Notes: generated by a model from the letters alone, not told the origin. 64,000 nt of DNA from Larus michahellis (GCF_964199755.1 NC_133903.1:2356001-2420000), one strand, 5' to 3'. Shown: positions 40,801 to 51,686, counted from the first letter of the stretch. Numbers and translations are program-made.

Positions 40801-41459
40801 ACTCTTGTTTGTCTTTTCTCCTTCTACAGCTTCATACCTGTTGTGCGGAAGACTCCCATTAGATGGCACTCCAATTGCTCCCGTTGACTTGAAGGCGGTT
40901 TGAGAGGCTCTCATCAGAGCTGCATATCTACAAAGAAATACAGCCAGGCTCAGCACCTCCTATGCGCACTGCCCCTGGTTTCTCTCCTCCCTCCAGTTTA
41001 ATTATCTGCTTCTGTCACACAACTCCTACAGTCCTACTGCACAGAACAAGGAAGGTACATCTGCCTGCAAGAGACAGATTTTTATTAAAACTAATTTTAA
41101 ACTTTGCTTGGCAACGTATCAGTTTTCTTCTTTATTACTTCAAGGTGATGGAAAAAGCTTTAGAGTTCTAGTATTTAGATCCAGACCCCACATTGTCCTT
41201 GCAATGGACAGTGTCTATTTACAGTCAGGAGACACCGAGAGTCACACTATCAAGATAGGTAAGCCTGGAAAGAAGGCATTTGACAGGAAGTTTTTACCTT
41301 GGCTCACAGAAATTAGGCCCAAAATACAAAGACAGAATAGCAGCTGGTTCATTGACGTTACCAGTAGTTTACAGAATTCCCTATTTGTCTGAGCTCCACA
41401 ACAATCCCCAATACTACCTCTGAAATTTCAGCTTGAGCTCGAAGTAGCATAAATGCAGC
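37870..41459. other. Intergenic stretch between C7orf50 and ZFAND2A
   Basis: About 3.6 kb returns to moderate-to-low GC. No coding exon was recognised. The right end should contain the ZFAND2A 3' UTR. Open frames here are short and have no recognisable similarity. Confidence 0.45.
41131..41136 (-). terminator. ZFAND2A: Candidate polyadenylation signal for ZFAND2A
   Basis: TTTATT on the plus strand reads AATAAA on the minus strand, about 325 bases after the ZFAND2A stop codon. Further copies occur at about 41,080 and at 40,264-40,269, so the true site is uncertain. Confidence 0.3.
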
Positions 41460-43477
41460 TTACCCTGCCTTGGAGGTGGGACGGCTGCTCCCTTTGCAGT
41501 CGTGATCCAGAGGATGCCGGTGTTTTATGCAGAAGTTGCCACCGCACTGTTCACAAACTACCTTCATCATCTCTTTCCTTTTGCAGCCTGGCTTTAAGCA
41601 CTTGTTTGTGAAGATCTAAATATCAGAGGATATGAAGTCAGTGATGCTTGCTTGCTTTCTGTGATCAGCTTCCCAAGTAATGACCGAGCTGAAGCACAAA
41701 TGCTCAAGCGCGCTTAAAATTAAGATGAAACAGATCAAGTTTCTGCACGTTCTGCTGTCAGAAGACCTTCTGTACAAGCATTAGGCAGGCAGTTTAGATT
41801 TCAACAGCAATTTCCTTACCCTCTGCTTTTGCTGTGCGGGATTGTATTTGCAGTCTTTATCCATGTGGGCTCCAACCACCACATCTGGTATTTCCCCCTT
41901 CTGGACCGGGATGGGAGTGTTACAGAGCGGACACACCGGAACCTGCACATTCTAGGAACATACAACACAGGTTAGAAGTCCCACCCAATTATTTTTCTGT
42001 CCTTCCACTTCTCTTACCCATGGGCAATAGAATTGTATTCACACGTGATTTATGTCCTGCTCATTTACTAATGCTCTGAAAGGTACACTTCACAAAGCAA
42101 ATCATTATCCAAAAAAATAGTCAGGCATGCTTTGCCAAATCCATTTGTAGCAACATATTTGGTAGGTTGATTTTAAATACGCTCCTAGGCTTTCTGGAAT
42201 TACAGCTTTTGAATATTCAAAGCCCAAGGATGGGTCAGAGATCAAAGTTGGGCCCCACTTATTCTATTTATTTCTTCTGTAGTTTTGTGTTTGCTGTCCT
42301 TCAATTTCAAAGACTGAGGCTGCAGAACGTTTTAAGCGACACTGCATTACTTAAAATACAAAGCACTCCTCTCTGGGAAGATGCGGTGTAAGTGAAATAA
42401 ACTAGAATACAGCGGCACTGACCTCTGAAATGTTTTGTTTCTATAATCTGAAATTCAGCCGTATCATTAACTTACATCTTGCGGTTCTCCAACGCGCTTT
42501 TACTGAAACCACAGGTCAAGTTTCAGAGCAGCCTTTATACGTGACTTAGCAATTCCGGAGTGCAAATTACCGACTCGCACGTAGGAACTTACTTTCTTGT
42601 AGGCCGAGCTACACTTGTGGTCATCGTAACGGACGTGATCTTTACAGAAGACTTCCTCACAGGCATCGCATTTCAGAGGAAGGAAGTCTGGGAGAAGAAC
42701 AAAAACCCAACAAACAGATTCTCATGGAGCAGAGCTAACAGCTGTGAGCCTACTTGAAAAAGACTACAAATAAGTTCTAAAGCAAGTTTTTGCATAGTGA
42801 CAATCCAATTATATCTAGAAAAAGCACATCATTGCCCATCCCTGGAGGGGTTCAAGGCCAGGTTGGACGGGGCTTGGAGCAACCTGGGCTGGTGGGAGGT
42901 GTCCCTGCCCAGGGCAGGGGGTGGCACCGGGTGGGCTTTAAGGTCCCTTCCAGCCCAAACCATTGTGTGGTTCTATGATTCGTGAATATCACAACTGAAA
43001 AAGTAAGAGTGCTAAGTTTTCCCACTTTTTACCCAGCGCTAGACTAACACAAGCCACAAACACCCCAGGAGCTCCCTGAAGGCAGAACACGTTCAGTGGG
43101 GCGTTAGTGGGAGCTGGGAGCGGGGCACGGACCCAAGGCCCGCACTCGGCAGCGTCCGTATCCCTCGAGAACCACCCCCGACAGCTCACCCGCCCCGGGG
43201 CACCAGCGCCCGGCCACCTCCCCGCCACCGGCCGTGCCAGGGGGGATCGGGGACGCAGCGCTGGTGCCCGCACCCGCCCGCGCACCCCCGGAATGCGGGT
43301 CCCCGGCGCCCCCGGCCCCGTCCCGCCCGTCCCTCCCCAGCGCCGCCCGGGGGGAGCCCGCCCGCCGCTCGGAACAGCCCCGGGAGCGGCTCCCGGCCCC
43401 GCTGGCGGCTCCCGCTGCTCACCCAGGCGGCGGCAAGTGCGCTCGGCGCAGCGCTGGCCCAGCCCCGGCAGCTCCAT
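41460..43477 (-). CDS. ZFAND2A: AN1-type zinc finger protein 2A (AIRAP), complete, four coding exons, 145 aa
   Basis: This is an arsenite-inducible proteasome-associated factor that helps cells handle misfolded proteins under stress. Coding exons on the minus strand are 43,477-43,423 (phase 1 end, GTGAGC donor), 42,687-42,593 (GTAAGT), 41,951-41,820 (GTAAGG) and 41,615-41,460, each with a clean AG acceptor. They join in frame to exactly 145 codons, the same length as human ZFAND2A. The first AN1 zinc finger covers roughly residues 10-48, with Cys/His ligands including CDAC and the final HKC. The second runs from about residue 100 (NKCLKPGCKRKEM) to HRHPLDHDC near residue 134. Between them lies the conserved VPVCPLCNTPIPV linker. 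The start is the first ATG in a CpG island and matches the MELPGLG family N-terminus. It ends at residue 145 like human ZFAND2A, without the UIM-bearing tail of ZFAND2B. Confidence 0.96.
42835..42981 (+). mobile_element. CR1 LINE 3' end in ZFAND2A intron 1
   Basis: About 147 bases match the CR1 3' terminus, from 'cccatccctggaggggttca' to the tail 'ggttctatgattc'. It is 5'-truncated and well preserved. It lies in intron 1 of ZFAND2A, antisense to the gene, and is almost identical to the copy at 43,811-43,979. Confidence 0.9.
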
Positions 43478-43479
43478 CC

Positions 43480-43700
43480 CGGCGGGCACCGGCCTCCGCG
43501 CACCGGCACCGGCGGCGGCACCGCTGACGCAGCCCACGTGCTGAGTCACGCTTCCTCCCCCCGCCCCGGCCACCGCGGATGACGTCACGGCAGGCCTAGC
43601 CAATGGCGCACCCCGCCCTCCGTCGCCGTCTGTGACGCGTTCTAGGCGGGCGGCCAATCGGCGGCCGGGGGGCGTGCTGAGTCATGCGGCGGGGGCGGGG
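43480..43700 (-). promoter_or_regulatory. ZFAND2A: ZFAND2A CpG-island promoter with ARE/MARE, CRE, E-box and CCAAT elements
   Basis: Within about 210 bases upstream of the ATG are several elements. TGACGCAGC at 43,525-43,533 is ARE-like. CACGTG lies at 43,535-43,540. TGCTGAGTCA at 43,539-43,548 has the NF-E2/ARE core. TGACGTCA at 43,580-43,587 is a perfect CRE/ATF palindrome. CCAAT occurs at 43,600-43,604 and 43,654-43,658. TGCTGAGTCATGC at 43,675-43,687 is a near-consensus MARE. Binding would be expected from NRF2-small MAF, AP-1, CREB/ATF, USF-type and NF-Y proteins. This agrees with known induction of the gene by arsenite and proteotoxic stress. I saw no intact heat-shock element. Confidence 0.75.
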
Positions 43701-43710
43701 CCGGGACGGG

Positions 43711-43810
43711 GGGCGTGGTCATGGGGATGGGGATGGGGATGGTCATGGTCACGGGGATGGGCGTAGGCATAGTGATGGAGATGGACATGGGGATGGAGAT
43801 GAGGTTGCCA
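43711..43810. repeat. Degenerate (GGGGAT)n-type simple repeat, left part
   Basis: Imperfect GATGGG/CATGGT hexamers (for example 'atggggatggggatgg' at 43,722) form a purine-rich tract just upstream of ZFAND2A. The same type of repeat resumes after the CR1 insertion at 43,811-43,979. Open frames of more than 200 codons here are by-products of the repeat. Confidence 0.8.
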
Positions 43811-43979
43811 AGTTGCCCAGAGAAGCTGTGGCTGCCCCATCCCTGGAGGGGTTCAAGGCCAGGTTGGACGGGGCTTGGAGCAACCTGGGCTGGTGGGGGG
43901 TGTCCCTGCCCAGGGCAGGGGGTGGCACTGGGTGGGCTTTGAGGTCCCTTCCCACCCAAACCATTCTGTGATTCTGTGG
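43811..43979 (+). mobile_element. CR1 LINE 3' end inserted in a simple repeat
   Basis: The CR1 3' terminus runs from 'agttgcccagagaagctgtg' to the octamer-like tail 'attctgtgattctgtggg'. It is 5'-truncated. Simple GGATGG-type repeat flanks both sides, so the insertion went into a pre-existing repeat or the repeat expanded around it. Confidence 0.9.
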
Positions 43980-44140
43980 GCATGGAGATAGAGATGGATA
44001 TAGGGGTGGGTATGGGTATGGAGATGAGGATGGAAACGGGGATGGGCATGAGGACAGGGATAGGGATGGGGAAACAGGAAGGGAATGCAACAGGGCATGG
44101 AGAAGGGCATGGAGATGAGTTCAGGGAGGTGGTGAGGGAT
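43980..44140. repeat. Degenerate (GGGGAT)n-type simple repeat, right part
   Basis: This continues the 43,711-43,810 tract as imperfect GGAGAT/GGGGAT/GGGTAT hexamers, fading out near 44,140. Confidence 0.75.
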
Positions 44141-44471
44141 GGGGTGATGATGAAGACAAAGGCCACTCCAGCTTTCCCAGGGGATCGCATCCACGTGACA
44201 CAAGCAGTCCCACTGCTGCCAACACCCTGCTGTACGGGCGCATAAAGGGATGAGAGTGTGGGGCTGTCCTGGCCTGGGCCACGTGTCTCAAACAGGGACA
44301 CATGGGACAGTGCCCCTGAAAAGCCCATGTTGGGCTGGTTTGCTCCAGAGGACACTGGAGAATCTCAGCCCTTTGCCTCTTCGCTTTCCATTTCAGTTTT
44401 GCATCAGGGCTTAGGCTGCTGCTCCCATCTCTGCATTGTGATGCTTCACTCATGTTTCTTCCAAACTTTAA

Positions 44472-44477
44472 AATAAA
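44472..44477 (+). terminator. Good polyadenylation signal without a known upstream gene
   Basis: AATAAA is followed within about 10-30 bases by a GT-rich element (gtcagtgtgggtgttcgtgt). Together they form a well-built poly(A) site on the plus strand. The only promoter upstream on that strand is the ZFAND2A CpG island about 0.8-1 kb away, so a short divergent noncoding transcript is plausible. No protein is supported. Confidence 0.35.
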
Positions 44478-44550
44478 GCTCGGTCAGTGTGGGTGTTCGT
44501 GTCCCGGCAGGCTGACGCTCAGGGCCCGCGGCAGGACTTCAGCATGAGCT

Positions 44551-44635
44551 AACTGCTTTGGGTGGACAAGCCTCAGCGGGCCACCACGGGTTTGAGTTGG
44601 ACCCTGCCAACTGGTTTGGGTGGACAAGCCTCAGC
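44551..44635. repeat. 58-bp tandem duplication
   Basis: The 27-base block starting aactg and ending ggacaagcctcagc occurs at 44,551-44,577 and again at 44,609-44,635, with a single mismatch. Confidence 0.7.
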
Positions 44636-45125
44636 TGCAGCTGTGCGTTTGCACAAGTCAACTGGATAAAACGTTTCCCAGTTGGTCTCTGGTTTTAAAT
44701 GTTTATCTCACTTTAACAAGGCACCTCGAGATCAAGGTGTAGTTTAGGAATGTTGGTTTTTGAATGTGTGCAATCACACTGGCTTCGCACGGAGGAGGTG
44801 ACGACTATTGATTTAATGACATTTATTATGAGATTGAGAAATGACAAAGTGTTGTTCTGCCTCTGCTCTCCCCAGGAAACACCCGACTTTCTCCTGCAGC
44901 CCATGACTCCGCTGCCGAGTGGAGCGATGAGATGGAAGAGGAGCTTTAGGAGGGCACGCGATGACTGACTGCAAAGGCCAGTTTGTGCTGTCAGACTCCG
45001 GGAATGGCACGTGCCACTCATCCCTCTGCCACGTCACCCTGCCACGCGGCATTGGCATGACTCCCGCTGTTTGTCCCACCTTACGGCTGGCCACAACGGT
45101 GTTACGGTCATCCTGACAGCAGAGT

Positions 45126-45365
45126 CACAGAATCCTAGAATCATTTAGGTTGGAAAAGACCCTTGGGATCATCGAGTCCAACCACCAACTCCACTCTACA
45201 AAGTTCTCCCCTACACCACGTCCCCCAACCCCACATCTAAACGGCTCTTAAACACATCCAGGGATGGTGACTCCACCACCTCCCTGGGCAGCCTGTTCCA
45301 GTGTCTGACCACTCTTTCTGGGAAGCATTTTTTCCTAAAGTCCAGCCTAAACCTACCCTGAGTCC
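45126..45365 (-). mobile_element. CR1 LINE 3' end
   Basis: On the plus strand the copy opens with the tail octamers 'cacagaatcctagaatcatt', then 'ggttggaaaagaccctt', and ends near 'tccagcctaaacctaccctg'. It is 5'-truncated and moderately diverged. Confidence 0.88.
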
Positions 45366-45744
45366 TGCTACATTAAGCCACACCACGTCATCAGCCAGGT
45401 GCTCTTCCCAGGCCTCCCCGTGCATTTTAATTTTCCTGCCTGGACCCATAAAATTAGGGAAGATCCTCATTTGAAGTCCTTCCCCAAAGAGCAGCGGTGC
45501 TGACAGAGCATTGCAGCCGGCTGCAGCTCCTTGGCTTGCGAAGGGCAAACTCTGATTTCATCTCCCTGCCACAGCGCTGGCTGCATGGGGTCTCCTCGGA
45601 CACCCAGGCCACCTCCGTGCTGGGAGGACCCCCGACCTGCTGTGGGGACACCCTGGGGTGTGACGTAGCCCCCAGGGAGATGCCTGGGAGCAGTGTGAAA
45701 GGCAGAGCTGTGCCAAGCGGACCAAGTCCTGCCTGGCATGGCCA

Positions 45745-45960
45745 TAGACACATAGATTTTGGAGACAGATGTGAGAAGAGACCTTCTGGGTCATTCAATT
45801 CAGGCTTCTATTAAACATTTAACTACTTCCTGTAATTCCCTTCATAAACAAACCAAACCTGATGTTAAAGGCCGTTTATTCCCATCAGAAGGCTGTCCCA
45901 CAACCTCACCACTCTCATGATGAAAAGACAGCTTGAAGTTTTGAGTTTGAATGGTTCCCC
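45745..45960 (-). mobile_element. Old CR1/L3-like LINE fragment
   Basis: The segment starting 'acacatagattttggaga' resembles the 3' end of older sauropsid CR1/L3 LINEs. The body is heavily diverged, so the boundaries are approximate and the family assignment is tentative. Confidence 0.4.
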
Positions 45961-45999
45961 GGCCATCTGCCTTCAAAGCAGTGTGGCCTTCTGGTTTAG

Positions 46000-48900
46000 A
46001 TAGCTGCTTCTTGCTGGGTCTGTGTAACCAGCACCTGAAGGAACGGGGCTGACGCTGCTCTGAGCCACTGTTGGCTGTGTCCTACAAGAGCGTTCTGCAG
46101 CAGTGGTAGATATTTCCATCAGACATCACGCCAGTCATCTGCTGATGGTCACATCCTTGGGTTGCATCCTTGGCTGCCCTTCTCCCTGCCAGCAGAACCT
46201 GCCTCTTGGGTCACCATCAATGCAAACCCGGCTGGTGTCAAGCCCAGGGAAAGCCTGAGCAGTTGGTGCTCCTTTTAGCACACAGACCTGCCCCGAACTT
46301 GACAATACAGTCATGCAACATCTCCCACTGGGTTCCCTTGGCCCATGGCATGTGGTTGAAAGGATTCCCCTTGCCCGAGCTGAGCCAGTTGCCTGGTGTC
46401 TACCGGGGTGGTGGGGGACAGCCACTCTCATCCACTTTGTTCTTCTGACCTGGCTGGTTTTGAGAGTTGGGGACAAGGGAGTGTTAAAAAGGAGGAAGCA
46501 GCAAAAAACCATCCAAGTGTTGATAGAAAGTGCAGTTACATGAGGTACTTCAAGACTTTCGCTCCATTTTGCATCTATACATCAGCCTCACGGTACTATG
46601 TACACAACTCTCGAGAACTTGGGAACTGCCAAGAAAATCATTTGCCCAGCTGAGCTCGCAGGATGATTTTTCTCATATGAAGCACCCACCCAGCTCCCGG
46701 GAGGAGCGGCACCCCGGTGACCACCCCGGGAAGGCTCACCAAAACGCGTCGGGGCGAGCCAGGCGGAGAGGAGGAGGCGGGTGGCTTCGCTGGCTGACGC
46801 TGCCCTGCGGAGCGGCGAGCCGCTGCCAAAGGGATCATCTATTGTGGTGGGGAAGGGAGGAGTTTGCGTAGGGATAACAACAGAAATGGCTCTGCACAGA
46901 TTAGACGCTCTTAAGGAAGACTGTAAATCCCAAGTCTAGAAGCCCACATAGTACAGGCAGCCGTCTTAATAGAAACGAGGATTAGAAATTAGCCGAAGTC
47001 TTTAGTGATATTTTTAGAAGGTTGCTCCTGACAGGTTAGGCTGCTGAGAACTGGAGGAAAGTGCCGAACCCCGTATTACTCGGGGAAGGATCACACAGTG
47101 CAGCGTGTGATTAGAGGCTGGCTAGCTTAGCGACAAGGGGGATAGGTGGGTTAGAACTGATTCGGGAGGAATTAGCGAGGGAAATTGCTTGAGAAGCAGA
47201 ATTTGATTAGGGGCAGCCAACATGGATTTGTGAAAGGAAAGCTATGTGTAACTAACTTGCTGAAGTCTGGAGGAGGCATCATTCCCCGGCAGCCCACGGC
47301 ATGTGGGTTTCATACAACCTGATCTGCAAAGGGAAAGCCTGGCCTTTGCCACCGGCGTGGTGACACTGGGTGGGACGGATGGGGGTCACCTCCCTCCCTT
47401 GTCTCTGCACCGTTTCTCCACCTCCTCTTTTTCCCTCCATCCATTTTACTCCTTTTCTAGTTTTTTGGAGGAGGAGGGATATTGTTTTTTCCTTTGTCCT
47501 GGGGTTCTACTCTTTGTCCTTCCCCTCCTCTCCCGTGGGACCTGGGATTGCCTCTTGGTGGCTCTGTTGGGGGATAAACACCACCATTCACCCCACCTCA
47601 CCAGCATGGACTGCCTTAGGACCCAGACTGTATACTAAAGGGGGAATAAAACACCCCTGAAGAGGATCACAGCCTTCCTCAGCTTCACGGATACTTACTC
47701 CTTCAAACAGGGCCCCCAAAGTCGTTATTTTGGAGAAGGCTAGAATTGCTCTGCAGAAAACAGAAAATCCTCTGTCAGCCTCAGACCCGCACACCACTGT
47801 CCTCCAGTGTGGCCAGTCCAGCCCGGCAGAGGCCAAGCGTGGAGGAACAATGGCCAAGGGAGGCTCGACTGGGCCGAAGGGACTGTCACGCTGCCCAGAT
47901 GAGGAGGAGATCTTCAAAGGTGTTCCCTGTCGTGGAACTGTCGTGGCAGTTCCAATTGCATGGCTGGAGAAAGTCCTTGCTGCTTTTGAGTGCCGTGGAA
48001 GACACAATGGAAAACCCAAATGGGAAGGTGGCGTCGTTTCTTCCTGAGCTGCCAGCCTGTGAGGGCAGGGGGACATCCATGGAACATCACGGGGATGGAC
48101 ACAGCACGGATGGGGAGCCAGGGATGTGGCCGGCTCCATCCTCCCTCTCGGGGCAAGGCTGTCCCCTTCCCACCAAGGTGCGTAATGAGCGGCGGCACAG
48201 CACGGAGATGCCCGTGGCCAAGACAGCCAGGTCCATCCATCTCCTCTCCACCTTGTGTGCCCCAGCTCCTCCCGGTATCATCCAGCAGACATGGACAAGT
48301 CCCCTGTCCCTGGGGTCCCCAGGGCCACCCCATCGTCTGCAGTCCTCCTGCGCCATCCGGCAGCATCCCGCTCGCAGCTCCAGCATTAACATTCGGGTGA
48401 CTCCAGCTCACATTTACCTCTTCCAGGTCTCTGAACTCCAATCCCGTCGTCCCGCTTTTCAGCTCATAATTTCGTACCAGGCTTTTAAAACTGAATTTTA
48501 TTTTTATTGCAATGACCCTGTGGTGCTGCCAGATCCCTCTGTGGAGGAGAAGTGACATCTCCATTACATAGCTCAGATAAGTGTCTTAAAGAGACCACAC
48601 ACAAAGGAACCTAATGGTACCTATTTTTATTAGGTTTATTACAGGAGGGGAAGTAAAGCAGTCCGATCTCCCCACAGGATACTCCGCTAACAGCAGCAGG
48701 CAGAGCGGAGAGATCTGTGGAGGCGGATCAGTTTTCCAAGAATATTAGCTACTGCTGCTCTAAAATTAGAGTCTAGGGAGAGCAGACAGGTTGACATAAT
48801 TGAAAGGGCTGTCTTAGGGGATGACATAGTTAAACGAGCCCATGATCAGCTTTAGAGTGACAGCTCAGCGACTTCTTCTAATCCCCAGCGGAGCACTGAG

Positions 48901-49180
48901 TTGCGAGGCTGTGATTTAACTAGTCCTGGATCTTATCTTGTGATGATGTCAATATTATTAGAACCCATTTCTGAAGAGATGCCTCCAAAATCACTGTACA
49001 TGAACCAACTGGTTTTAGAGGCACGATTCTCCTGCTGCTCCACCCTGCAAAGCCCATCGTTGGTACAAACACTCCTCTGCTGCCCTTCTTGCGTACCCGC
49101 TCCTGTCCCCCTGGGCTGGACCACAGGGGCAGACCCAGAAACAGGATTAAGAACCTCATTTCAGGATGGAGCTGAAAAAT
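46000..49180. other. GC-rich intergenic sequence with no supportable gene
   Basis: Apart from the LINE remnant at about 47,195, this holds only overlapping open frames on both strands (the longest 269 codons at 47,746-48,555 and 216 codons on the minus strand). Neither looks like a protein family and neither has a supporting ATG context or splice structure. They are expected by chance in GC-rich DNA. Confidence 0.4.
47195..47275 (+). mobile_element. Fragment resembling the CR1 reverse-transcriptase region
   Basis: One short frame reads QHGFVKGKLCVTNLL, resembling the conserved 'QHGF-KGKSC-TNL' block of the CR1/L3 reverse transcriptase. Flanking sequence has decayed past recognition. This is an inactive remnant if real. 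Confidence 0.45.
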
Positions 49181-49189
49181 GTCCTTGAG

Positions 49190-49460
49190 CTGCCCATTTT
49201 ATTCAACATAATTTAATATCAAACACAGACTAACAAAGTTAGAGGTGAAATATAATAGCAAGAACCCCATAAAAAGTAACCTAATCTGTAAGATAAATAG
49301 ACAACACTTTAGCCTGGGGACATAGCAAATAAAAGAGAAATATGAACGGAGCCATTCTCAATTCATAAGTAACTTTAAAGAGAAATAATGAAGATGAGTT
49401 TTCCAACTTTTAATATCCTAAGATTCTTCTCAACGAAAAAAAAAGGCATTTTTAATGTTT
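49190..49460. other. AT-rich island, candidate conserved noncoding element
   Basis: About 270 bases of AT-rich sequence with TAAT/ATTA cores sit abruptly inside GC-rich flanks. No coding potential was seen. By synteny it lies in the UNCX regulatory flank. Conservation is inferred from composition only. Confidence 0.3.
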
Positions 49461-49779
49461 TCCTCACACACTCACAAGGCGGATGTCTCCAGCCAGGGGC
49501 TCTGGATCGTTCCGTACAAGCAGACACCCATCGGCTTGGAAACGGTTCGGAGGGACCATCCTGCAGCTCCTGGTGGGGATGGAGTTTTTCTGAACCCTCG
49601 CGCTGGTGGAGCCTCTCGGTTGCCTTTGGTGGCCACCCCCCGCTGCCTTGTCTCGGGTGCAAAACTCAGGGCGCCCGCTGCCCTCACAGCAGCGTGAGCC
49701 CGTCTTTTATTGTTTTGAATTTTTTTAGCCATTTTTCGTTAGCGCCTACTTTAACTTCAAAGTCTGGGATTTTCCAAGC

Positions 49780-49880
49780 AGCCTAACACATTTAGGCACC
49801 TAAATCCCATTGAGTTTCAATGGTGTATCAGCCCTTAGGCTCCTCGGCAAATCCTTGCTAAGAGCCTAAGGGCTCATCGC
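49780..49880. repeat. Multi-palindrome element, probable ancient MITE-like repeat
   Basis: Three inverted repeats are packed in about 95 bases: TTTAGGCACCTAAA at about 49,790, CCATTGAGTTTCAATGG at about 49,807, and a longer hairpin with arms 49,831-49,850 and 49,855-49,873 around a 4-base loop. The 'ttaggcacctaaatcccattg' type of motif resembles palindromic interspersed repeats of sauropsid genomes. The family is not certain. Confidence 0.5.
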
Positions 49881-51686
49881 CGCAGCCACCGTTACGCTGC
49901 CGGATTTACACAGATACCATTATACCAGCACGAGCTCTGCTGCGATAGAGGAGCCTCTTGTTTAAAACCCCCTTCCTAAATGATGAAGTAAACTGGAAAG
50001 GGCATCCTCTGATGGTTAATTTTTGGTGTTACATACCTGTACGAGAATGTTAAATTCTCTCCTTGGGTTATACTGAAAAAAAAAAAGAAAAAAGATGCTT
50101 TGCCTTGTATACTGAACTTCTTCAACTAAAGAGACCAAATGCTCCTAATCCCCAGCCCTTAGCCCTCTGGGGAAACCCCAGATGTGGTGGTTTAGAGGGA
50201 AAGCCCACCCTACGTCCCACTGCCTCTGGTACCCATTATATCTCCAACCCCCTTTGAGAGGAGCATCCTTTTAGAAAGAGGCTTTTTCTTCTTCAGTACC
50301 GCTGTGTGCTGTGTGGGAGGAACAAAAAGTCAGCAGAATCAAGGCACGTGCTTTGCTGTTTGGGGATGTCCCAACCCAAAAGGAAGGAGCGCAGACGGCA
50401 GCCGAGCTGGCAGAGGGACAGGTGCGGGGGTCACAGAGCTCCGAAAGGGCTGTCTCGAAATGGGGGAAACCTTGCAACAGCCTTTCTAATAGCAGTGGAA
50501 AAATAAATCCCTTGTCAGGTGATTTCTGGTCACAGATCCAACACTGACGTCTTACAATGTCAGCTGCCGATACCTAGTGGGAAACAGGTTAGGGCAGACT
50601 TCCCTGGGATAACAACTGCCTTGTTTTTGGGTCCATGCTGCAAACGGCACAACAGGACCCAGACCATGACTACCGAGCCCCAGATTTCCCAGGCCCTACC
50701 ACAATGCCATCAATCAGCAAGGGAGGTTAGACCTCGAACCTTATTCACTGCATTGCTGGTTTCGAATTAAAGCATTTCACTACAACTGCGACTCTGTCCT
50801 TAAGTACTTCAACTGATGATGATTTAACAGCAGTGACAAACCTCAGCGTGGTCTTTATTTTTCTTCTTTTTATGCAGGTAAATGGAGCTATCCTTCTTTC
50901 CTGTTTTGTAGCACTAAGAAATAAACCTGCACCCTCATAAGCGGGGTTTGGTTTATGCTGTAGGTACAGAACGGGACCAAACCCATCTCAGGTGCGGATG
51001 AGTGGGTCTCCTGTGGGTTAGCAGGGGAGGGTGGTCAGGGGAGTCCTGGTAGAGCTTGGGAGACAGAGGGGAAAGGATAGGTCCGGGCGGGGAATAGCTG
51101 AGCAGGGGAGGAGACCCCCTTAACGCATGGATCCCATAGCAGACAGCCCTGAAGAAATCATCTCCAAAAGCGACGGCTCTGAGCTGGACAGCATGAGCTT
51201 GGGTCATACCCTGCTTTGCAGACGCTACTCAGACTAGGGGGGTAGGACAACAGCTTTAGCTATCATTTCCCTTGTTTTCCAGAGAGTAGTTCCTTACCCA
51301 TCGGTCCCAACCACCCATTTACTGGTGGCCTTTACCAGCCCACAATGCAACCGCATCCGTGGAGGCATCAGGCAGCCCTGGGAGGTGGTGGAGCACCCAC
51401 AGGGTGATGGTCCCCTTGGAAAGATGTCCATCGCACCAGGACAAGGATGCGTGATGCTCGGAGCCGTGTGCCACGAGGTGGCACCATGTCACTGCTAACC
51501 CGCACGGCGGGGTCACCTCTGCGGCCAAGGACCTTCTGCAGGACCCTGCTCACCTGGCAGGACTTGGGCCTCTGAGCTGCCCCATGGCTAAAATCCCCCC
51601 ACTGACCTTTTTCTTTTAATAACGGGGCAGCCCACCCTGCCGTTAAGACCCAGCTGAGGGAGGAGGTGGTGCCACTGTCCCGTCCC

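Noticed and set aside
42989..43657. 222-codon minus-strand open frame over ZFAND2A exon 1
   Set aside because: It reads through the exon 1 donor into intron. Only the first 18 codons from 43,477 are real coding sequence.
43642..44355. 237-codon minus-strand Pro/Ile/Ser-rich open frame
   Set aside because: It is a simple GGGGAT-type repeat plus a CR1 end.
47746..48564. 269-codon plus and 216-codon minus open frames
   Set aside because: They overlap on opposite strands in GC-rich DNA, start at non-ATG codons or weak contexts, and look like no known protein.
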